A stretch of DNA of 63,093 nt, from assembly GCA_947453225.1 (NCBI GenBank), contig CANGFV010000003.1:1-63093 (forward strand), read 5' to 3'. Each line of letters begins with the position of its first letter. The stretch's first letter is position 1. Made by a program: the position numbers and the translations under genes. This DNA is from Pseudomonadota bacterium (GTDB lineage Bacteria > Pseudomonadota > Gammaproteobacteria > Steroidobacterales > Steroidobacteraceae). Below, in pieces: positions 44,065 to 54,067 of the stretch. The notes under the pieces were generated by a model. It was not told the DNA's origin, searched no databases, and saw only the letters and a list, made by a program, of their open reading frames with translations.

Positions 44065-44675
44065 TGGGTTGCCTCTGCCTGCTGCATACGTTCGAAATAA
44101 CGCGCGATAATATCAATTTCTAGATTGACCACGGTTCCCACGCCATAACTATCCAAAATGGTTACAGCCAAGGTATGCGGAACTAGATTAACCTCAAACC
44201 AAGAATAAGCTGCTTCATCACCAACTGCATTGACCGTAAGACTAACTCCATCAACAGCAACCGAACCCTTTCTGGCGATATAGCGCGCCAATGTAACCGG
44301 CACTGAGAATCGCATTCGTACCGAACGCGCATCCCCATGACGAGCTAATACTTCCCCCATGCCATCGACATGACCAGAAACATAATGCCCACCCAAGGCA
44401 TCACCCACGCACAGCGCTTTTTCAAGATTAACACGCTGATTGATTTGCCAACTTTTAAGAGTTGTTACTTGCAAAGTCTCGCGTGATACATCGGCACTAA
44501 AGGCATCCGGCCAAAGCTGCATTACCGTGAGACAACAACCATTAACCGCAATACTGTCACCTAGCTTTGCGGCTTTAAGGAAAGCCTCGCTAGTTGAAAT
44601 CACCAACTGCACATCGCCATTGATGGCAAGAATACTTTTCACCTGCCCGACTTCTTGAATAATCCCAGTAAACAA
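44061..44675 (-). CDS. ribE: Riboflavin synthase, alpha chain
   Basis: The 204-aa enzyme dismutates two lumazines into riboflavin and the pyrimidine precursor. It is an internally duplicated beta-barrel protein. The first half begins 'MFTGIIQEVGQV' and contains 'DSIAVNGCCLTV'. The second half contains 'GHYVSGHVDGMG' and 'GSVAVDGVSLTVNAV'. All are typical. It lies two bases downstream of ribD and overlaps ribBX. Confidence 0.96.
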   Translation of the reverse strand: MFTGIIQEVGQVKSILAINGDVQLVISTSEAFLKAAKLGDSIAVNGCCLTVMQLWPDAFSADVSRETLQVTTLKSWQINQRVNLEKALCVGDALGGHYVSGHVDGMGEVLARHGDARSVRMRFSVPVTLARYIARKGSVAVDGVSLTVNAVGDEAAYSWFEVNLVPHTLAVTILDSYGVGTVVNLEIDIIARYFERMQQAEATQ

Positions 44676-44677
44676 AT

Positions 44678-45760
44678 TTACCTCTGCAGTTGATAACGCA
44701 AGCGTAAGTCAGCTCCAATAGGCTGACACTCAAATAGCTTAAGCGTAACACGCTCATTCATATGCTCGATCATCGGCAGTCGCAACAACGGACGTGCATC
44801 TTGACCCAACAATACGGGCGCAACATATAACAACAACTCATCAACCAACCCCAACTGAAACAAGCGCCCACTAAGCGTTGCGCCAGCTTCAACCAAAACT
44901 TCATTACAGCCACGTTGCGCTAAATCCTTAAGCATTGCCAACAGATCCACACGATCTTCGTCATCTGCAGCTACCTGTACTACTTCAGCCTTACCCATAG
45001 ATTTGGACTTGGCTCGGGTATAGATAAGCACCCCATCACTGTGTAAGAGATGTGCCGTATGGGGCATGCGCAGTTGTGAATCACAAATCACTCGCAGCGG
45101 CTGACGCCCCAATAACTCAATCTCTGTATCACGTACGCTCAACTGCGGATTGTCCGCCAGCACTGAACCAACCCCCGTCAAAATGGCAGAGCTGCGTGCT
45201 CGCCAACGCTGTACATCAGCACGTGACTCAGCACTACTAATCCATTTGCTCACACCATTTGCCAGCGCAGTTCTTCCATCAAGGCTTGCCGCCAACTTCA
45301 CTCGCACCCAGGGCAACCCTGAACTCATGCGCTTGATGAAGCCAACATTTAACGCCTTAGCCTCATCTTCCATTAAACCTGCAAGTACTTCGATACCCGC
45401 AGCCTTCAATGCTTGCGCACCTTTCCCATTCACCAAAGGATTGGGATCAGTGGCCGCCATCACGACCTTGGTAATGCCTGCATTAATCAGTGCCTCTGTA
45501 CATGGTGGCGTACGACCCTGATGACTACACGGCTCTAAAGTCACATAAGCCGTTGATCCATACGCTTGATCAGCTGCCTGCCGTAATGCCTCAACTTCAG
45601 CATGCGGCTGACCCGCTTTACGGTGCCAACCCTCACCAACCACCACACCATCGCGCACCAACACGCATCCCACCCGAGGGTTAGGATCAGTGGTAAATAA
45701 CCCTTGCTCTGCTAACTGCAGCGCACGAGCCATATACATCTGATCGTTAACGCTAAACAT
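44678..45760 (-). CDS. ribD: Bifunctional riboflavin deaminase/reductase RibD
   Basis: The 360-aa protein carries out the second and third steps of riboflavin synthesis. The N-terminal deaminase domain has the zinc site 'HAEVEAL' and 'PCSHQGRTPPC'. The C-terminal reductase domain (about 145-360) has 'VRVKLAASLDGRTALANG' and 'ADNPQLSVRD'. The ATG at 45760 is chosen; a TTG at 45775 overlapping nrdR is possible but less likely, and MYMARAL at 45739 is also conceivable. It heads the rib genes directly after nrdR, the classic nrdR-ribD order. Confidence 0.95.
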   Translation of the reverse strand: MFSVNDQMYMARALQLAEQGLFTTDPNPRVGCVLVRDGVVVGEGWHRKAGQPHAEVEALRQAADQAYGSTAYVTLEPCSHQGRTPPCTEALINAGITKVVMAATDPNPLVNGKGAQALKAAGIEVLAGLMEDEAKALNVGFIKRMSSGLPWVRVKLAASLDGRTALANGVSKWISSAESRADVQRWRARSSAILTGVGSVLADNPQLSVRDTEIELLGRQPLRVICDSQLRMPHTAHLLHSDGVLIYTRAKSKSMGKAEVVQVAADDEDRVDLLAMLKDLAQRGCNEVLVEAGATLSGRLFQLGLVDELLLYVAPVLLGQDARPLLRLPMIEHMNERVTLKLFECQPIGADLRLRYQLQR

Positions 45761-45771
45761 AAAGCCTGCAA

Positions 45772-46302
45772 TCAACGCTTAGATTTCGGCTTCAGAGAAC
45801 TGACACCATCCCATAGCGCTAATTGCGATCCTTCAACATCAGATTTCAATTGATCACGCCGCAGCTGTTCGATTTCCTCACGAAATGCATCCACATCTTG
45901 AAAACTGTGATACACCGAGGCAAAGCGCACATAAGCCACTTCATCGAGATGCCGCAATTCATTCATGACCAACTCACCCACCATACGGGCCGGCACTTCG
46001 CGCTCACCCAATGCACGTAGCTTGTTACATATATGCAATACGGCAGCGTCAACGGACTCAATCGCCACGGGGCGTTTTTCCAAGGCTTTGAGCATACTAC
46101 TTTTAAGTTTTTGCTCATCGAACGGTTCACGCCGCGCATCGCTTTTCACCACACGCGGCATCACCAATTCTGCAGTCTCAAAAGTGGTAAATCGTTCGGC
46201 GCACTTTAAGCACTCACGACGACGACGGATCTGCTGACCCTCGCCTGCCAAACGTGAATCAATCACTTTGGTTTCTTCGTAACCGCAAAAAGGACAAAAC
46301 AT
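45772..46302 (-). CDS. nrdR: Transcriptional repressor NrdR
   Basis: The 176-aa regulator senses ATP/dATP and represses ribonucleotide reductase genes. The N-terminal zinc ribbon has 'CPFCG' and '[12 protein letters not shown]'. An ATP-cone domain follows (about 48-140), with '[20 protein letters not shown]'. It is somewhat longer than E. coli NrdR (149 aa) owing to a C-terminal extension. It follows glyA by 56 bases and precedes ribD, the usual order in beta- and gammaproteobacteria. Confidence 0.97.
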   Translation of the reverse strand: MFCPFCGYEETKVIDSRLAGEGQQIRRRRECLKCAERFTTFETAELVMPRVVKSDARREPFDEQKLKSSMLKALEKRPVAIESVDAAVLHICNKLRALGEREVPARMVGELVMNELRHLDEVAYVRFASVYHSFQDVDAFREEIEQLRRDQLKSDVEGSQLALWDGVSSLKPKSKR

Positions 46303-46358
46303 GGATCAGCCTTTCGGTAAGCTGCAACAACTCTGTTGCTGTTGCAGCTACTTATGCA

Positions 46359-47612
46359 TCAACCATAGACAGGGAATTGTTTACAGATTGCCAACACTTC
46401 AGTCTTCACACGAGCAATGGTGGCCTCATCGTTAATGTTATCCAACACATCTGCAATTAGTCCCGCCAAACGCGTAGCTTCTGCTTCTTTGAAACCACGA
46501 GTCGTGATTGCTGGAGAACCAATACGCAGACCACTTGTCACAAACGGTGAACGCGGATCATTAGGCACAGTGTTTTTGTTCACCGTGATATTCGCCTTAC
46601 CCAACGCCGCATCAGCATCTTTACCCGAATAATCACGACCGATCAGATCAAGCAGGAATAAATGATTATCGGTACCACCGGAAACCACCTTGTAACCACG
46701 CTTAACCATGGTTGCGGCCATCGCACGCGCATTAGCAACCACCTGCTTTTGGTAATCAACAAAGCTTGGTTCTAGCGCTTCTTTGAAGGCCACTGCCTTG
46801 GCGGCAATCACATGCATCAATGGACCACCCTGTGTACCTGGGAACACCAAAGTATTTAGCTTCTTAGTGATTTCTTCATTGTGGCGCGCAAGAATTAACC
46901 CGCCACGCGGACCACGCAATGTCTTGTGAGTAGTGGTGGTTACCACATCAGCATAGGGCACAGGGTTAGGATAAAGACCCGCAGCAACCAAGCCCGCAAC
47001 GTGCGCCATATCAACCACTAAATATGCGCCCACCGCATCTGCAATAGCTCTAAAGCGTGGGAAATCTAAAACACGAGAATAGGCAGAAAAACCCGCAATA
47101 ATCATGCGTGGTTTATGTTCGAGGGCTAAACGCTCCAACTGATCATAATCAATCAAGCCATCTTCTGGCCGAACGCCATATTGCACCGCGTTAAAAATAC
47201 GACCAGAAAAATTGATCTTGGCACCATGCGTTAAATGCCCACCGTGATCCAAGCTCATCCCGAGAATGGTGTCGCCAGGATTAATCAACGCTAGAAAAGT
47301 CGCAGCATTAGCCTGAGAACCTGAATGCGGCTGCACATTGGCATAGTCGGCGCCAAACAACTGCTTGGCACGCTCGATCGCCAATTGTTCTACGACATCA
47401 ACATGCTCACAGCCACCGTAATAACGCTTACCGGGATACCCTTCAGCATATTTGTTGGTCAGTACCGTGCCTTGCGCCTGCATCACCCGAGGGCTGGTGT
47501 AGTTTTCAGAGGCAATCAATTCAATGTGCTCCTCCTGACGGAGGCGTTCGGCATCAAGTGCCGCCTGCAATTGAGGATCAAAATCAGCGATTTTCAGTTC
47601 TGCTGCGAACAT
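46359..47612 (-). CDS. glyA: Serine hydroxymethyltransferase
   Basis: The 417-aa PLP enzyme interconverts serine and glycine with transfer of a one-carbon unit to tetrahydrofolate. The cofactor lysine is in '[14 protein letters not shown]'. Other hallmarks are '[17 protein letters not shown]', '[13 protein letters not shown]', '[10 protein letters not shown]' and '[15 protein letters not shown]'. The length equals that of E. coli GlyA (417 aa). It lies upstream of nrdR and downstream of an AT-rich 128-base spacer in which I see no recognisable riboswitch. Confidence 0.98.
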   Translation of the reverse strand: MFAAELKIADFDPQLQAALDAERLRQEEHIELIASENYTSPRVMQAQGTVLTNKYAEGYPGKRYYGGCEHVDVVEQLAIERAKQLFGADYANVQPHSGSQANAATFLALINPGDTILGMSLDHGGHLTHGAKINFSGRIFNAVQYGVRPEDGLIDYDQLERLALEHKPRMIIAGFSAYSRVLDFPRFRAIADAVGAYLVVDMAHVAGLVAAGLYPNPVPYADVVTTTTHKTLRGPRGGLILARHNEEITKKLNTLVFPGTQGGPLMHVIAAKAVAFKEALEPSFVDYQKQVVANARAMAATMVKRGYKVVSGGTDNHLFLLDLIGRDYSGKDADAALGKANITVNKNTVPNDPRSPFVTSGLRIGSPAITTRGFKEAEATRLAGLIADVLDNINDEATIARVKTEVLAICKQFPVYG

Positions 47613-47694
47613 GCGTTCTCCCGGAAAAATTACGCTTAAAAATTGACGCGTATTCTACAGGAATGTCGGCTTTCAGCTTTGGGGTATTCGCCAA

Positions 47695-47730
47695 AAAATG
47701 ACCTAAAAACAGTCGATGCTTTTAGGCCAA
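47695..47730 (-). terminator. Weak terminator-like hairpin after the FAH-family gene
   Basis: On the minus strand CCTAAAA and TTTTAGG flank an 11-nt loop and are followed by TCATTTTTT. The stem is AT-rich, so termination may be inefficient. Confidence 0.4.
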
Positions 47731-47740
47731 CGCGGGGAAC

Positions 47741-48646
47741 TTAAGCGGCGACAATCATGTTACGCAATGTGCCGAGCTCATCGATATGAGATTCCACCAC
47801 ATCCCCCACCTTCAAATAGTGGGGAGGAGTCATCGCATAACCCACCCCAGAAGGCGTACCCGTGGAAATAATATCCCCAGCCTCCAGGGTCAATCCTGCC
47901 GATAAATACTCAATAATGGCCGGAATATCGAAAATCATTTGAGCGACTTGGGCATGCTGGCGAAGCTCACCATTCACAGTCAGAATAATCTTTAACTCAT
48001 TGATATTATTGATCTCATCCTTGGTTACTATAGCCGGACCGAAAGGAAAAGTAGTATCTAAGGACTTCCCTTTGAACCACTGGTCGTGACGACGCTGCAA
48101 ATCGCGCGCAGTAAAATCGTTAGCCACACAGTAACCAAATACATGATCGAGCGCCGCCGCCTTGGATATATCCCGCCCGCCACGACCAATCACCACCGCC
48201 AATTCCACCTCGTAGTCCAACTTACTTGTCAGCGAAGCATCGAGCCGGATATCGCCGTCAGGGGCATTCACCGCATGAGTGGCCTTCGAAAAAAATTGCG
48301 GCACGACAGGCAGCGCCACTTCGGTCGGCTTACCAGGCAACCCTTCTTTGATGTGATCTAAGTAATTACGCCCCACACAGAACACATTGCGCACGGGATG
48401 AGGAATAGGCGCCAATAATTTCACGCGACTCAGCGGAATAAACGCTGACCTGAACTCAAAAGCGCGTCGAGATAACTCAGACAATGCATTGAGCTTATCT
48501 TTTGGACTGCGTACGATACCTAGAACCGTTGACACATCCAGCTCAAGCCCAGAGGACTTAACCATCTCAGCCAAGGGCAAAACACATTCACCCAACAGCA
48601 GTCCAGTGTGCTGCTGCTCGGCATAAATAAAAGTAACTAGACGCAT
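47741..48646 (-). CDS. Fumarylacetoacetate hydrolase-family protein
   Basis: The 301-aa protein belongs to the FAH superfamily, which hydrolyses or decarboxylates oxo-acids with a divalent metal. The catalytic core starts at 'VFCVGRNYLDHIKEG'. The metal site is in 'LDYEVELAVVIGRGGRDISK' and the lid in 'NDFTARDLQRRHDQWFKGKS'. The end contains 'SAGLTLEAGDIISTGTPSGV', close to acylpyruvase and 2-hydroxyhepta-2,4-diene-1,7-dioate isomerase relatives. The substrate cannot be told from sequence; acylpyruvate hydrolysis or oxaloacetate decarboxylation are candidates. It lies 21 bases after dcd, on the same strand. Confidence 0.9.
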   Translation of the reverse strand: MRLVTFIYAEQQHTGLLLGECVLPLAEMVKSSGLELDVSTVLGIVRSPKDKLNALSELSRRAFEFRSAFIPLSRVKLLAPIPHPVRNVFCVGRNYLDHIKEGLPGKPTEVALPVVPQFFSKATHAVNAPDGDIRLDASLTSKLDYEVELAVVIGRGGRDISKAAALDHVFGYCVANDFTARDLQRRHDQWFKGKSLDTTFPFGPAIVTKDEINNINELKIILTVNGELRQHAQVAQMIFDIPAIIEYLSAGLTLEAGDIISTGTPSGVGYAMTPPHYLKVGDVVESHIDELGTLRNMIVAA

Positions 48647-48667
48647 AAGAGTAAATTACCTGACACC

Positions 48668-49234
48668 TTAAGCCTTAGGCAGAGTCACACCCTTCTGCCC
48701 TTGGTATTTACCACCACGATCTTTGTAAGAAGTGGCGCACACTTCATCTGATTCAAAGAACAGCATTTGCGCAACGCCTTCGTTGGCATAAATTTTAGCT
48801 GGCAACGTTGTGGTATTGGAAAACTCAAGGGTTACGTGCCCTTCCCACTCAGGCTCTAGGGGCGTGACGTTGACAATGATACCGCAGCGCGCATAGGTGG
48901 ACTTACCCAGACAAACCGTTAGCACGCTGCGTGGAATACGGAAATATTCAACGGTACGCGCTAACGCAAACGAGTTAGGAGGAATAATACACACATCAGC
49001 CGTAACATCTACAAAACTGGCTGGATCAAAGCTTTTAGGATCAACAATAGTCGAATTAATGTTGGTGAAGATTTTAAATTCATTGGCGCAACGCACGTCA
49101 TAACCGTAACTAGAAGTGCCATAAGAAATGATCTTTTGATCATTGGCGACACGCACTTGATTAGGTGCAAACGGTTCGATCATGCCGTGACCTTCAGCCA
49201 TGCGGCGAATCCAATGATCTGACTTAATACTCAT
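48668..49234 (-). CDS. dcd: dCTP deaminase
   Basis: The 188-aa enzyme deaminates dCTP to dUTP, feeding dTMP synthesis. The family segments '[18 protein letters not shown]', '[20 protein letters not shown]', '[20 protein letters not shown]' and '[20 protein letters not shown]' are all present. The length is typical (E. coli 193 aa). It is 47 bases downstream of mrp, an order common in betaproteobacteria. Confidence 0.97.
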   Translation of the reverse strand: MSIKSDHWIRRMAEGHGMIEPFAPNQVRVANDQKIISYGTSSYGYDVRCANEFKIFTNINSTIVDPKSFDPASFVDVTADVCIIPPNSFALARTVEYFRIPRSVLTVCLGKSTYARCGIIVNVTPLEPEWEGHVTLEFSNTTTLPAKIYANEGVAQMLFFESDEVCATSYKDRGGKYQGQKGVTLPKA

Positions 49235-49281
49235 GTTGACTTACCTTCGCTTTCGAAACTGCAACCCTTAATCCACCACCA

Positions 49282-50385
49282 TCAAGTGGCTTCAAACGAA
49301 ATATTAGGCATCGGCTTAGCCTGTTGAACAGCATACCGAGCCAGACGCGCACCCACCCGACGCGCCAGAAGCATATAGGACTCCCCCAGTTTATCTAGTG
49401 CATCACTAGCAACAACGGGCCGCCCTGCATCCATTTGCTCACGAATACGAATGTCTAGTGGCAATTCTGCCAGCAAGTCTACCCCGTACTGTGCCGCCAT
49501 ACGGGCACCGCCACCGGCACCAAAAACATGCTCTTCGTGTCCGCACTCTGAACAAACGTGGGTACTCATATTCTCGATAATACCAAGCACGGGCACTCCG
49601 ACCTTTTCAAACATCTTGAGGCCTTTACGCGCGTCGAGCAAAGCAATGTCCTGCGGGGTGGTTACAATGAGCGCGCCACTGATGGGCACTCGCTGTGACA
49701 TCGTCAGTTGAATATCCCCCGTACCAGGCGGCATATCCACTATCAGATAATCGATATCACCCCACTGGCAATCGTTAAGCAACTGGGTAAGCGCCTGAGT
49801 CACCATCGGCCCACGCCACACCATGGGCTGCTCACTGTCGACCAGCAAGCCAATAGACATGACCTTAACCCCATAGGCATTGAGAGGTTTGAAGGTTTTA
49901 CCGTCAGTACTGACGGGCCGCTGCCCATCTAAGCCCATCATTTGAGCCTGGCTAGGACCGTAAATATCGGCATCCAATAATCCAACAACCGCCCCGTCGC
50001 GTGCTAGCGCCAGCGCCAAATTAGCCGCTGTGGTCGATTTACCCACACCGCCCTTGCCCGAAGCCACGACAAGAATATTTTTAATCCCCTGAATCTGTTT
50101 AATATTTTGTTGGGTCGCCGTTGAGGGAATTTCACTGCCAATAGTGACCTCAGTCACACCGAACCGACTCAATTCCTGACTTAATTGATGGGCGCACGAT
50201 GCAATGGCCTGCCCCAGGGAGTAAGCCAGCGTGACCTTAACCTTGGGGGACTGACCTGCCACGGTATCGAGCAACTGAACTTGGGCCCCAGAATCGGCCA
50301 AACGAATGCCGGCATTGGGCTCAACAAAGTTTAAGGCCGCCGATAAAATCGCTGGGTTGCTGGCAGTATCACCGACTTGATTCAT
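49282..50385 (-). CDS. mrp: Iron-sulfur cluster carrier protein Mrp/ApbC
   Basis: The 367-aa P-loop ATPase carries and delivers [4Fe-4S] clusters. An N-terminal DUF59/MIP18-like domain covers about 1-95. The deviant Walker A motif reads 'VASGKGGVGKSTTAANLALA' (about 104-123). Switch and Walker B regions are 'LLDADIYGPSQAQMMGL' and 'YLIVDMPPGTGDIQLT'. The cluster-binding CxxC is in 'HVCSECGHEEHVFG'. It is divergent from a kinase gene only 79-95 bases away. In many proteobacteria, including E. coli, its divergent neighbour is metG, which here lies 4.9 kb further on. Confidence 0.96.
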   Translation of the reverse strand: MNQVGDTASNPAILSAALNFVEPNAGIRLADSGAQVQLLDTVAGQSPKVKVTLAYSLGQAIASCAHQLSQELSRFGVTEVTIGSEIPSTATQQNIKQIQGIKNILVVASGKGGVGKSTTAANLALALARDGAVVGLLDADIYGPSQAQMMGLDGQRPVSTDGKTFKPLNAYGVKVMSIGLLVDSEQPMVWRGPMVTQALTQLLNDCQWGDIDYLIVDMPPGTGDIQLTMSQRVPISGALIVTTPQDIALLDARKGLKMFEKVGVPVLGIIENMSTHVCSECGHEEHVFGAGGGARMAAQYGVDLLAELPLDIRIREQMDAGRPVVASDALDKLGESYMLLARRVGARLARYAVQQAKPMPNISFEAT

Positions 50386-50479
50386 GGAGCTTGAATTTAA
50401 CTAGAATGAGAATTGTGTATTGTAGCGTATAAGGTTCGTAGTGTTGTTGAATGTTCCCTAAACTGTGCACCCAAAGCTG

Positions 50480-52870
50480 ATGAAGTTTTTTGACAATCTA
50501 AAAGCAGAACGCCTGATTAAAGAAATAAGGAGCAAGGGCAACCCACAGCATCCACAGGCGCAACACGCACTGGATAAACTGGGCGACCTTGGATCTGTGG
50601 CTATTGTCAAAATATTGGAAACACTACCCTCCGCGAGTAAACAGGAAATAGAAGCCTACGTTCCTGTCTTAGCTAAATTAGCCAATGGCGAAACATTCCA
50701 AATACTCGCCGACTCCATTGCCAGTGCAGATCTACGAACTAAAAGCGCTATCTGTAGCGCTTTGTCAATAAGCCGGAACTACCCCACTGAATTATTGCTA
50801 AAGCAACTTAATCGAGCCGGAGCAGCCAAAGCATCCATCATTGAGATTATCAGCGCACAGAAAAATAGGTTCGGCATACGGGATTTGCTTAATCAGGCAT
50901 ATAAGCAAAAACCTGCTGATCAAGCGATGCTGTTTAGAATCATCAGTGAAATCGCCACTGACAAATCAATCCTTGAACTCCTCAGTCGCATTGATGGCAA
51001 AGACCCTGTAGTGCGGATGTATCTAGTAGATATTCTGTCTCGCTTTGATCAACCAGAAGTCACGCACGCGCTGCATAAACTTCTCAAAGACAGCAACAAA
51101 CAAATCAAACAATCGGTACTTAACGCTTTACTACGTACAAGTGCACCCCTTGAAATTGAGCCAATATGCGAGCTACTCCTTGACCCTGATCTTGAGACAC
51201 AAAATAAGGCTATAGAACTGATCATACGTGCAGGCGATCCAAACACCATGCGCTATTTAATTCCGGCACTCAAAGACGAGAATGAATATGCACGCCGGGG
51301 CGCTGTTGAAGTACTCAATACGCTTGGAACAGCCAAAGATATCAAGCAACTATTGAACATCATTCGTGATCAAGACTGGTGGGTACGCAGTCGCGCGGCA
51401 GATGCACTCGGCAAAATAGGCGGACCAAAAGTCATCGAGGCTGTACTACAACTACTAAGCGACGAAGATCAAGAAGTACGCCGAACCGCTATCGAAATAT
51501 TGCATCAAACCAAGGATGAGCGTGCTGTTACTTTCCTAATCAAAGCAACTTATGATGCAGACTGGTGGGCAGCAGAAAGAGCCGTTGATGCTCTTGGAGA
51601 AATCGGCAACACCAAAGCACTGCCTAGACTGATTGAGTTAGCCGCTAACAGCAAACAGGAAGTGCTACCCGCGGTTGCGCGCGCCCTAGGAAAAATTAGC
51701 GACCCTTCAAGCTTAGAAACAGTGATCGAGCTTCTTAAGTCTGGAGATAAGGTCACAAAAATTGACTCATTAACTGCGCTGGCACTCATCACTGACTCAC
51801 TCACTGCAAATTCAACCAAGTCACTCATTCAGAAAGTCATTCAAGATACAGTTGATGAAGGCATTATCGAAGCAGCCAGAAAGGCATTAGAGACCATTGA
51901 GCAAAAGCTCGGAGCAACCACAGCAAATCCTGCGGAACAAAACACCCAATTTGCAAACCAAACCCTCCTCTCAGACAGAGTGGATCTAAAAACAGTCGTC
52001 AACACAGCTGAAAGCCTGAGCTCGTCACAAAAACTCGAGATCAATACCTTAAAACCAGGCGACGTCATTGATGAACGCTATAAATTCATCAAAAAGATTG
52101 GCAAAGGTGCATTCGGTACTGTCTTACTAGTGCAAGACGCTGTAGTACAAGAGAACTTAGTACTTAAGTTCCTTAACCAAAACATTTCCCAAGATGAAGA
52201 AGCCATGAAGCGCTTTGTTCACGAATTGCGCTATTCACGAAAAATTACTCACAAAAACGTCATTAGAATTTATGACTTTGTTTACATGCGTGGTCTTTAT
52301 GCCATTTCAATGGAATATTTCCCTTCGCATCCATTGAATAAAGAAATTATCGATGAGCAACCGCTACCTATCCAGAAGGCCGTGCAGTTTGGCTGTGATA
52401 TTGCCGCCGCCATGGTATCCGCTCACGGCGCAGGTATTATTCATCGCGACCTAAAACCAGCCAACATTCTGATCAATGACGCGGGCGAACTGAAGGTAGT
52501 GGACTTCGGCGTAGCCGCCGCCCACAAGGAAAATGATACCCAACTCACTAAAACAGGCTTTGTGATTGGCAGCCCAAAATATATGGCCCCTGAACAAATC
52601 ATGGGCAAGACCATTGATGCTCAGTCTGATATCTATAGCCTTGGCATTATTCTTTACGAAATGCTGACCGGCACCCCACCCTACGCCAAAGGTGAACACA
52701 TGTCGGTCATGTATCAACATGTCAAAGGCCAGGCCATTAACCCCACTGAATTAAACCCAACCATACCCGAAGCACTATCCACGCTAGTCATGAAAGCCAT
52801 TAAGGTGGATAAAGCCAATCGCTTCCAATCTATGCAGGAACTACATGTCGCTTTAACAGAATTCCTCTAA
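50480..52870 (+). CDS. HEAT-repeat protein fused to a Ser/Thr protein kinase
   Basis: The protein is about 796 aa and cytoplasmic. Residues 1-480 are HEAT/PBS-type helical repeats, clearest in 'DQDWWVRSRAADALGKIGG', 'DEDQEVRRTAIEILHQTKD', 'DADWWAAERAVDALGEIGN' and 'NSKQEVLPAVARALGKISD'. A linker is followed by a Hanks-type kinase (about 534-796): 'IGKGAFGTVLLV', the 'LVLKFL' lysine, 'HRDLKPANILI', 'DFGVAA' and 'SPKYMAPEQIM'. All catalytic residues are intact. The ATG at 50480 is chosen; a GTG at 50465 in frame is possible, and neither has a strong ribosome binding site. Two PilT-family ATPase genes follow on the same strand, so the kinase may regulate a pilus-retraction-type motor (inference). 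The HEAT part would act as the docking platform. Confidence 0.88.
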   Translation: MKFFDNLKAERLIKEIRSKGNPQHPQAQHALDKLGDLGSVAIVKILETLPSASKQEIEAYVPVLAKLANGETFQILADSIASADLRTKSAICSALSISRNYPTELLLKQLNRAGAAKASIIEIISAQKNRFGIRDLLNQAYKQKPADQAMLFRIISEIATDKSILELLSRIDGKDPVVRMYLVDILSRFDQPEVTHALHKLLKDSNKQIKQSVLNALLRTSAPLEIEPICELLLDPDLETQNKAIELIIRAGDPNTMRYLIPALKDENEYARRGAVEVLNTLGTAKDIKQLLNIIRDQDWWVRSRAADALGKIGGPKVIEAVLQLLSDEDQEVRRTAIEILHQTKDERAVTFLIKATYDADWWAAERAVDALGEIGNTKALPRLIELAANSKQEVLPAVARALGKISDPSSLETVIELLKSGDKVTKIDSLTALALITDSLTANSTKSLIQKVIQDTVDEGIIEAARKALETIEQKLGATTANPAEQNTQFANQTLLSDRVDLKTVVNTAESLSSSQKLEINTLKPGDVIDERYKFIKKIGKGAFGTVLLVQDAVVQENLVLKFLNQNISQDEEAMKRFVHELRYSRKITHKNVIRIYDFVYMRGLYAISMEYFPSHPLNKEIIDEQPLPIQKAVQFGCDIAAAMVSAHGAGIIHRDLKPANILINDAGELKVVDFGVAAAHKENDTQLTKTGFVIGSPKYMAPEQIMGKTIDAQSDIYSLGIILYEMLTGTPPYAKGEHMSVMYQHVKGQAINPTELNPTIPEALSTLVMKAIKVDKANRFQSMQELHVALTEFL

Positions 52871-52964
52871 GCACCCCCACCTATCTGTGACAGACCTCAC
52901 AGGTAGTGCATGTTTTCACCGTATAAACATGCATTTCTCGGAATTGAACTTAATAATCCGGCAC

Positions 52965-54053
52965 ATGGCACGTATCGACGCTTTCTTAAAACTCGGCACT
53001 GATCAAGGGTGCTCAGACATTCACTTCGCCGTAGGCGTTCCGCCCATGCTGCGAATGTATGGCGACTTACTGCCCGTGAAGTTTCGCGACCTCACCCATG
53101 CAGAACTAGAAAGCTATATTTCTGAAGTCACTACCAGCACTCAGCAAAACCTGTTACGCCAAGGCGCAGATCTAGATTTTTCTTATGTCAGCAGTAATGG
53201 CAATCGGTTTAGAGCCAATATCTTCCGTAAAGATACTGGTCTTGGCGCAAATTTTCGCACGATTACAGAAAAAGTACCGTCACTTGAGTCTTTGCAACTA
53301 CCTAAAATCATTCAAGACCTATGTGACAATCAGCAAGGCTTAATCTTAGTTACTGGCTCGACCGGTACCGGGAAATCAACCACATTAGCGGCGATGATTG
53401 ATTATCTAAATACGCGGCGCAAACTCAACATCATTAGCCTTGAAGATCCGATTGAATTCATCCATTGCAGCAAAGAAAGTCAGGTCATTCAACGTGAACT
53501 ACACACACATATACCTAGTTTTTCGGAAGGTGTACGCGCCGCCTTACGCGAAGACCCTGATGTCATTTTGGTCGGTGAACTACGCGATGCCGACACCATT
53601 CGCTGGGCCATGACAGCAGCAGAAACAGGACATTTGGTATTGGGTACGCTACATACAACGGGCGCAATAAAAACTATTGATCGAATTATTGACGCCCTGC
53701 CCGCCGACGAACGCGAACAAACCAAAAGCTTTCTTGCTCAAAGTCTATTAGCAGTAATTACTCAAGCATTGGTCAAAGGTACCGATCAACGTAGCCGTAA
53801 GGCCGTTTGCGAAATCATGGTCATTACTCGCGCTATCAGCAAATTGATTATGACGGATCAGACCCACCAAATTCTTTCGCAATTACAGACCGGCAGAAAT
53901 GTCGGTATGCAAACCTTGGATCAAGCTTTACTTGAAGGCATTCAACAAAAGCGACTTGATCCCGATGACGCCTACTTATATGCCAATGATAAGCAGCTAT
54001 TCACGCGCCACGTCACTGACATCAGCATTCTGCCCAAGCTAGATCTAAACTAA
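52965..54053 (+). CDS. PilT-family twitching ATPase, first of a tandem pair
   Basis: The product is 362 aa. The start at 52965 (MARIDAFLKLG) is chosen because it begins the conserved N-terminal PAS-like domain; the frame runs further upstream. PilT-type hallmarks are 'GCSDIHFAVGVPPMLRMYG', Walker A 'GSTGTGKSTTLAAMI' (about 127), the Asp box 'ISLEDPIEF', Walker B 'DPDVILVGELRD' and the His box 'TGHLVLGTLHTTGA'. PilT relatives power retraction of type IV pili by ATP hydrolysis on the inner-membrane side. The C-terminal part, 'TRAISKLIMTDQTHQILSQL' and 'GMQTLDQALLEG', keeps the usual pattern but not the exact AIRNLIRE motif of PilT. It lies 94 bases after the HEAT-kinase gene. No pilin or assembly gene is in the window, so the motor partner must lie elsewhere. 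Confidence 0.9.
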   Translation: MARIDAFLKLGTDQGCSDIHFAVGVPPMLRMYGDLLPVKFRDLTHAELESYISEVTTSTQQNLLRQGADLDFSYVSSNGNRFRANIFRKDTGLGANFRTITEKVPSLESLQLPKIIQDLCDNQQGLILVTGSTGTGKSTTLAAMIDYLNTRRKLNIISLEDPIEFIHCSKESQVIQRELHTHIPSFSEGVRAALREDPDVILVGELRDADTIRWAMTAAETGHLVLGTLHTTGAIKTIDRIIDALPADEREQTKSFLAQSLLAVITQALVKGTDQRSRKAVCEIMVITRAISKLIMTDQTHQILSQLQTGRNVGMQTLDQALLEGIQQKRLDPDDAYLYANDKQLFTRHVTDISILPKLDLN

Positions 54054-54067
54054 ATCTGTTGAATTAG

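Noticed and set aside
47613-47740. Glycine riboswitch upstream of glyA
   Set aside because: The spacer is short and AT-rich with only a weak terminator-like hairpin belonging to the upstream gene; no tandem aptamer pattern is visible.
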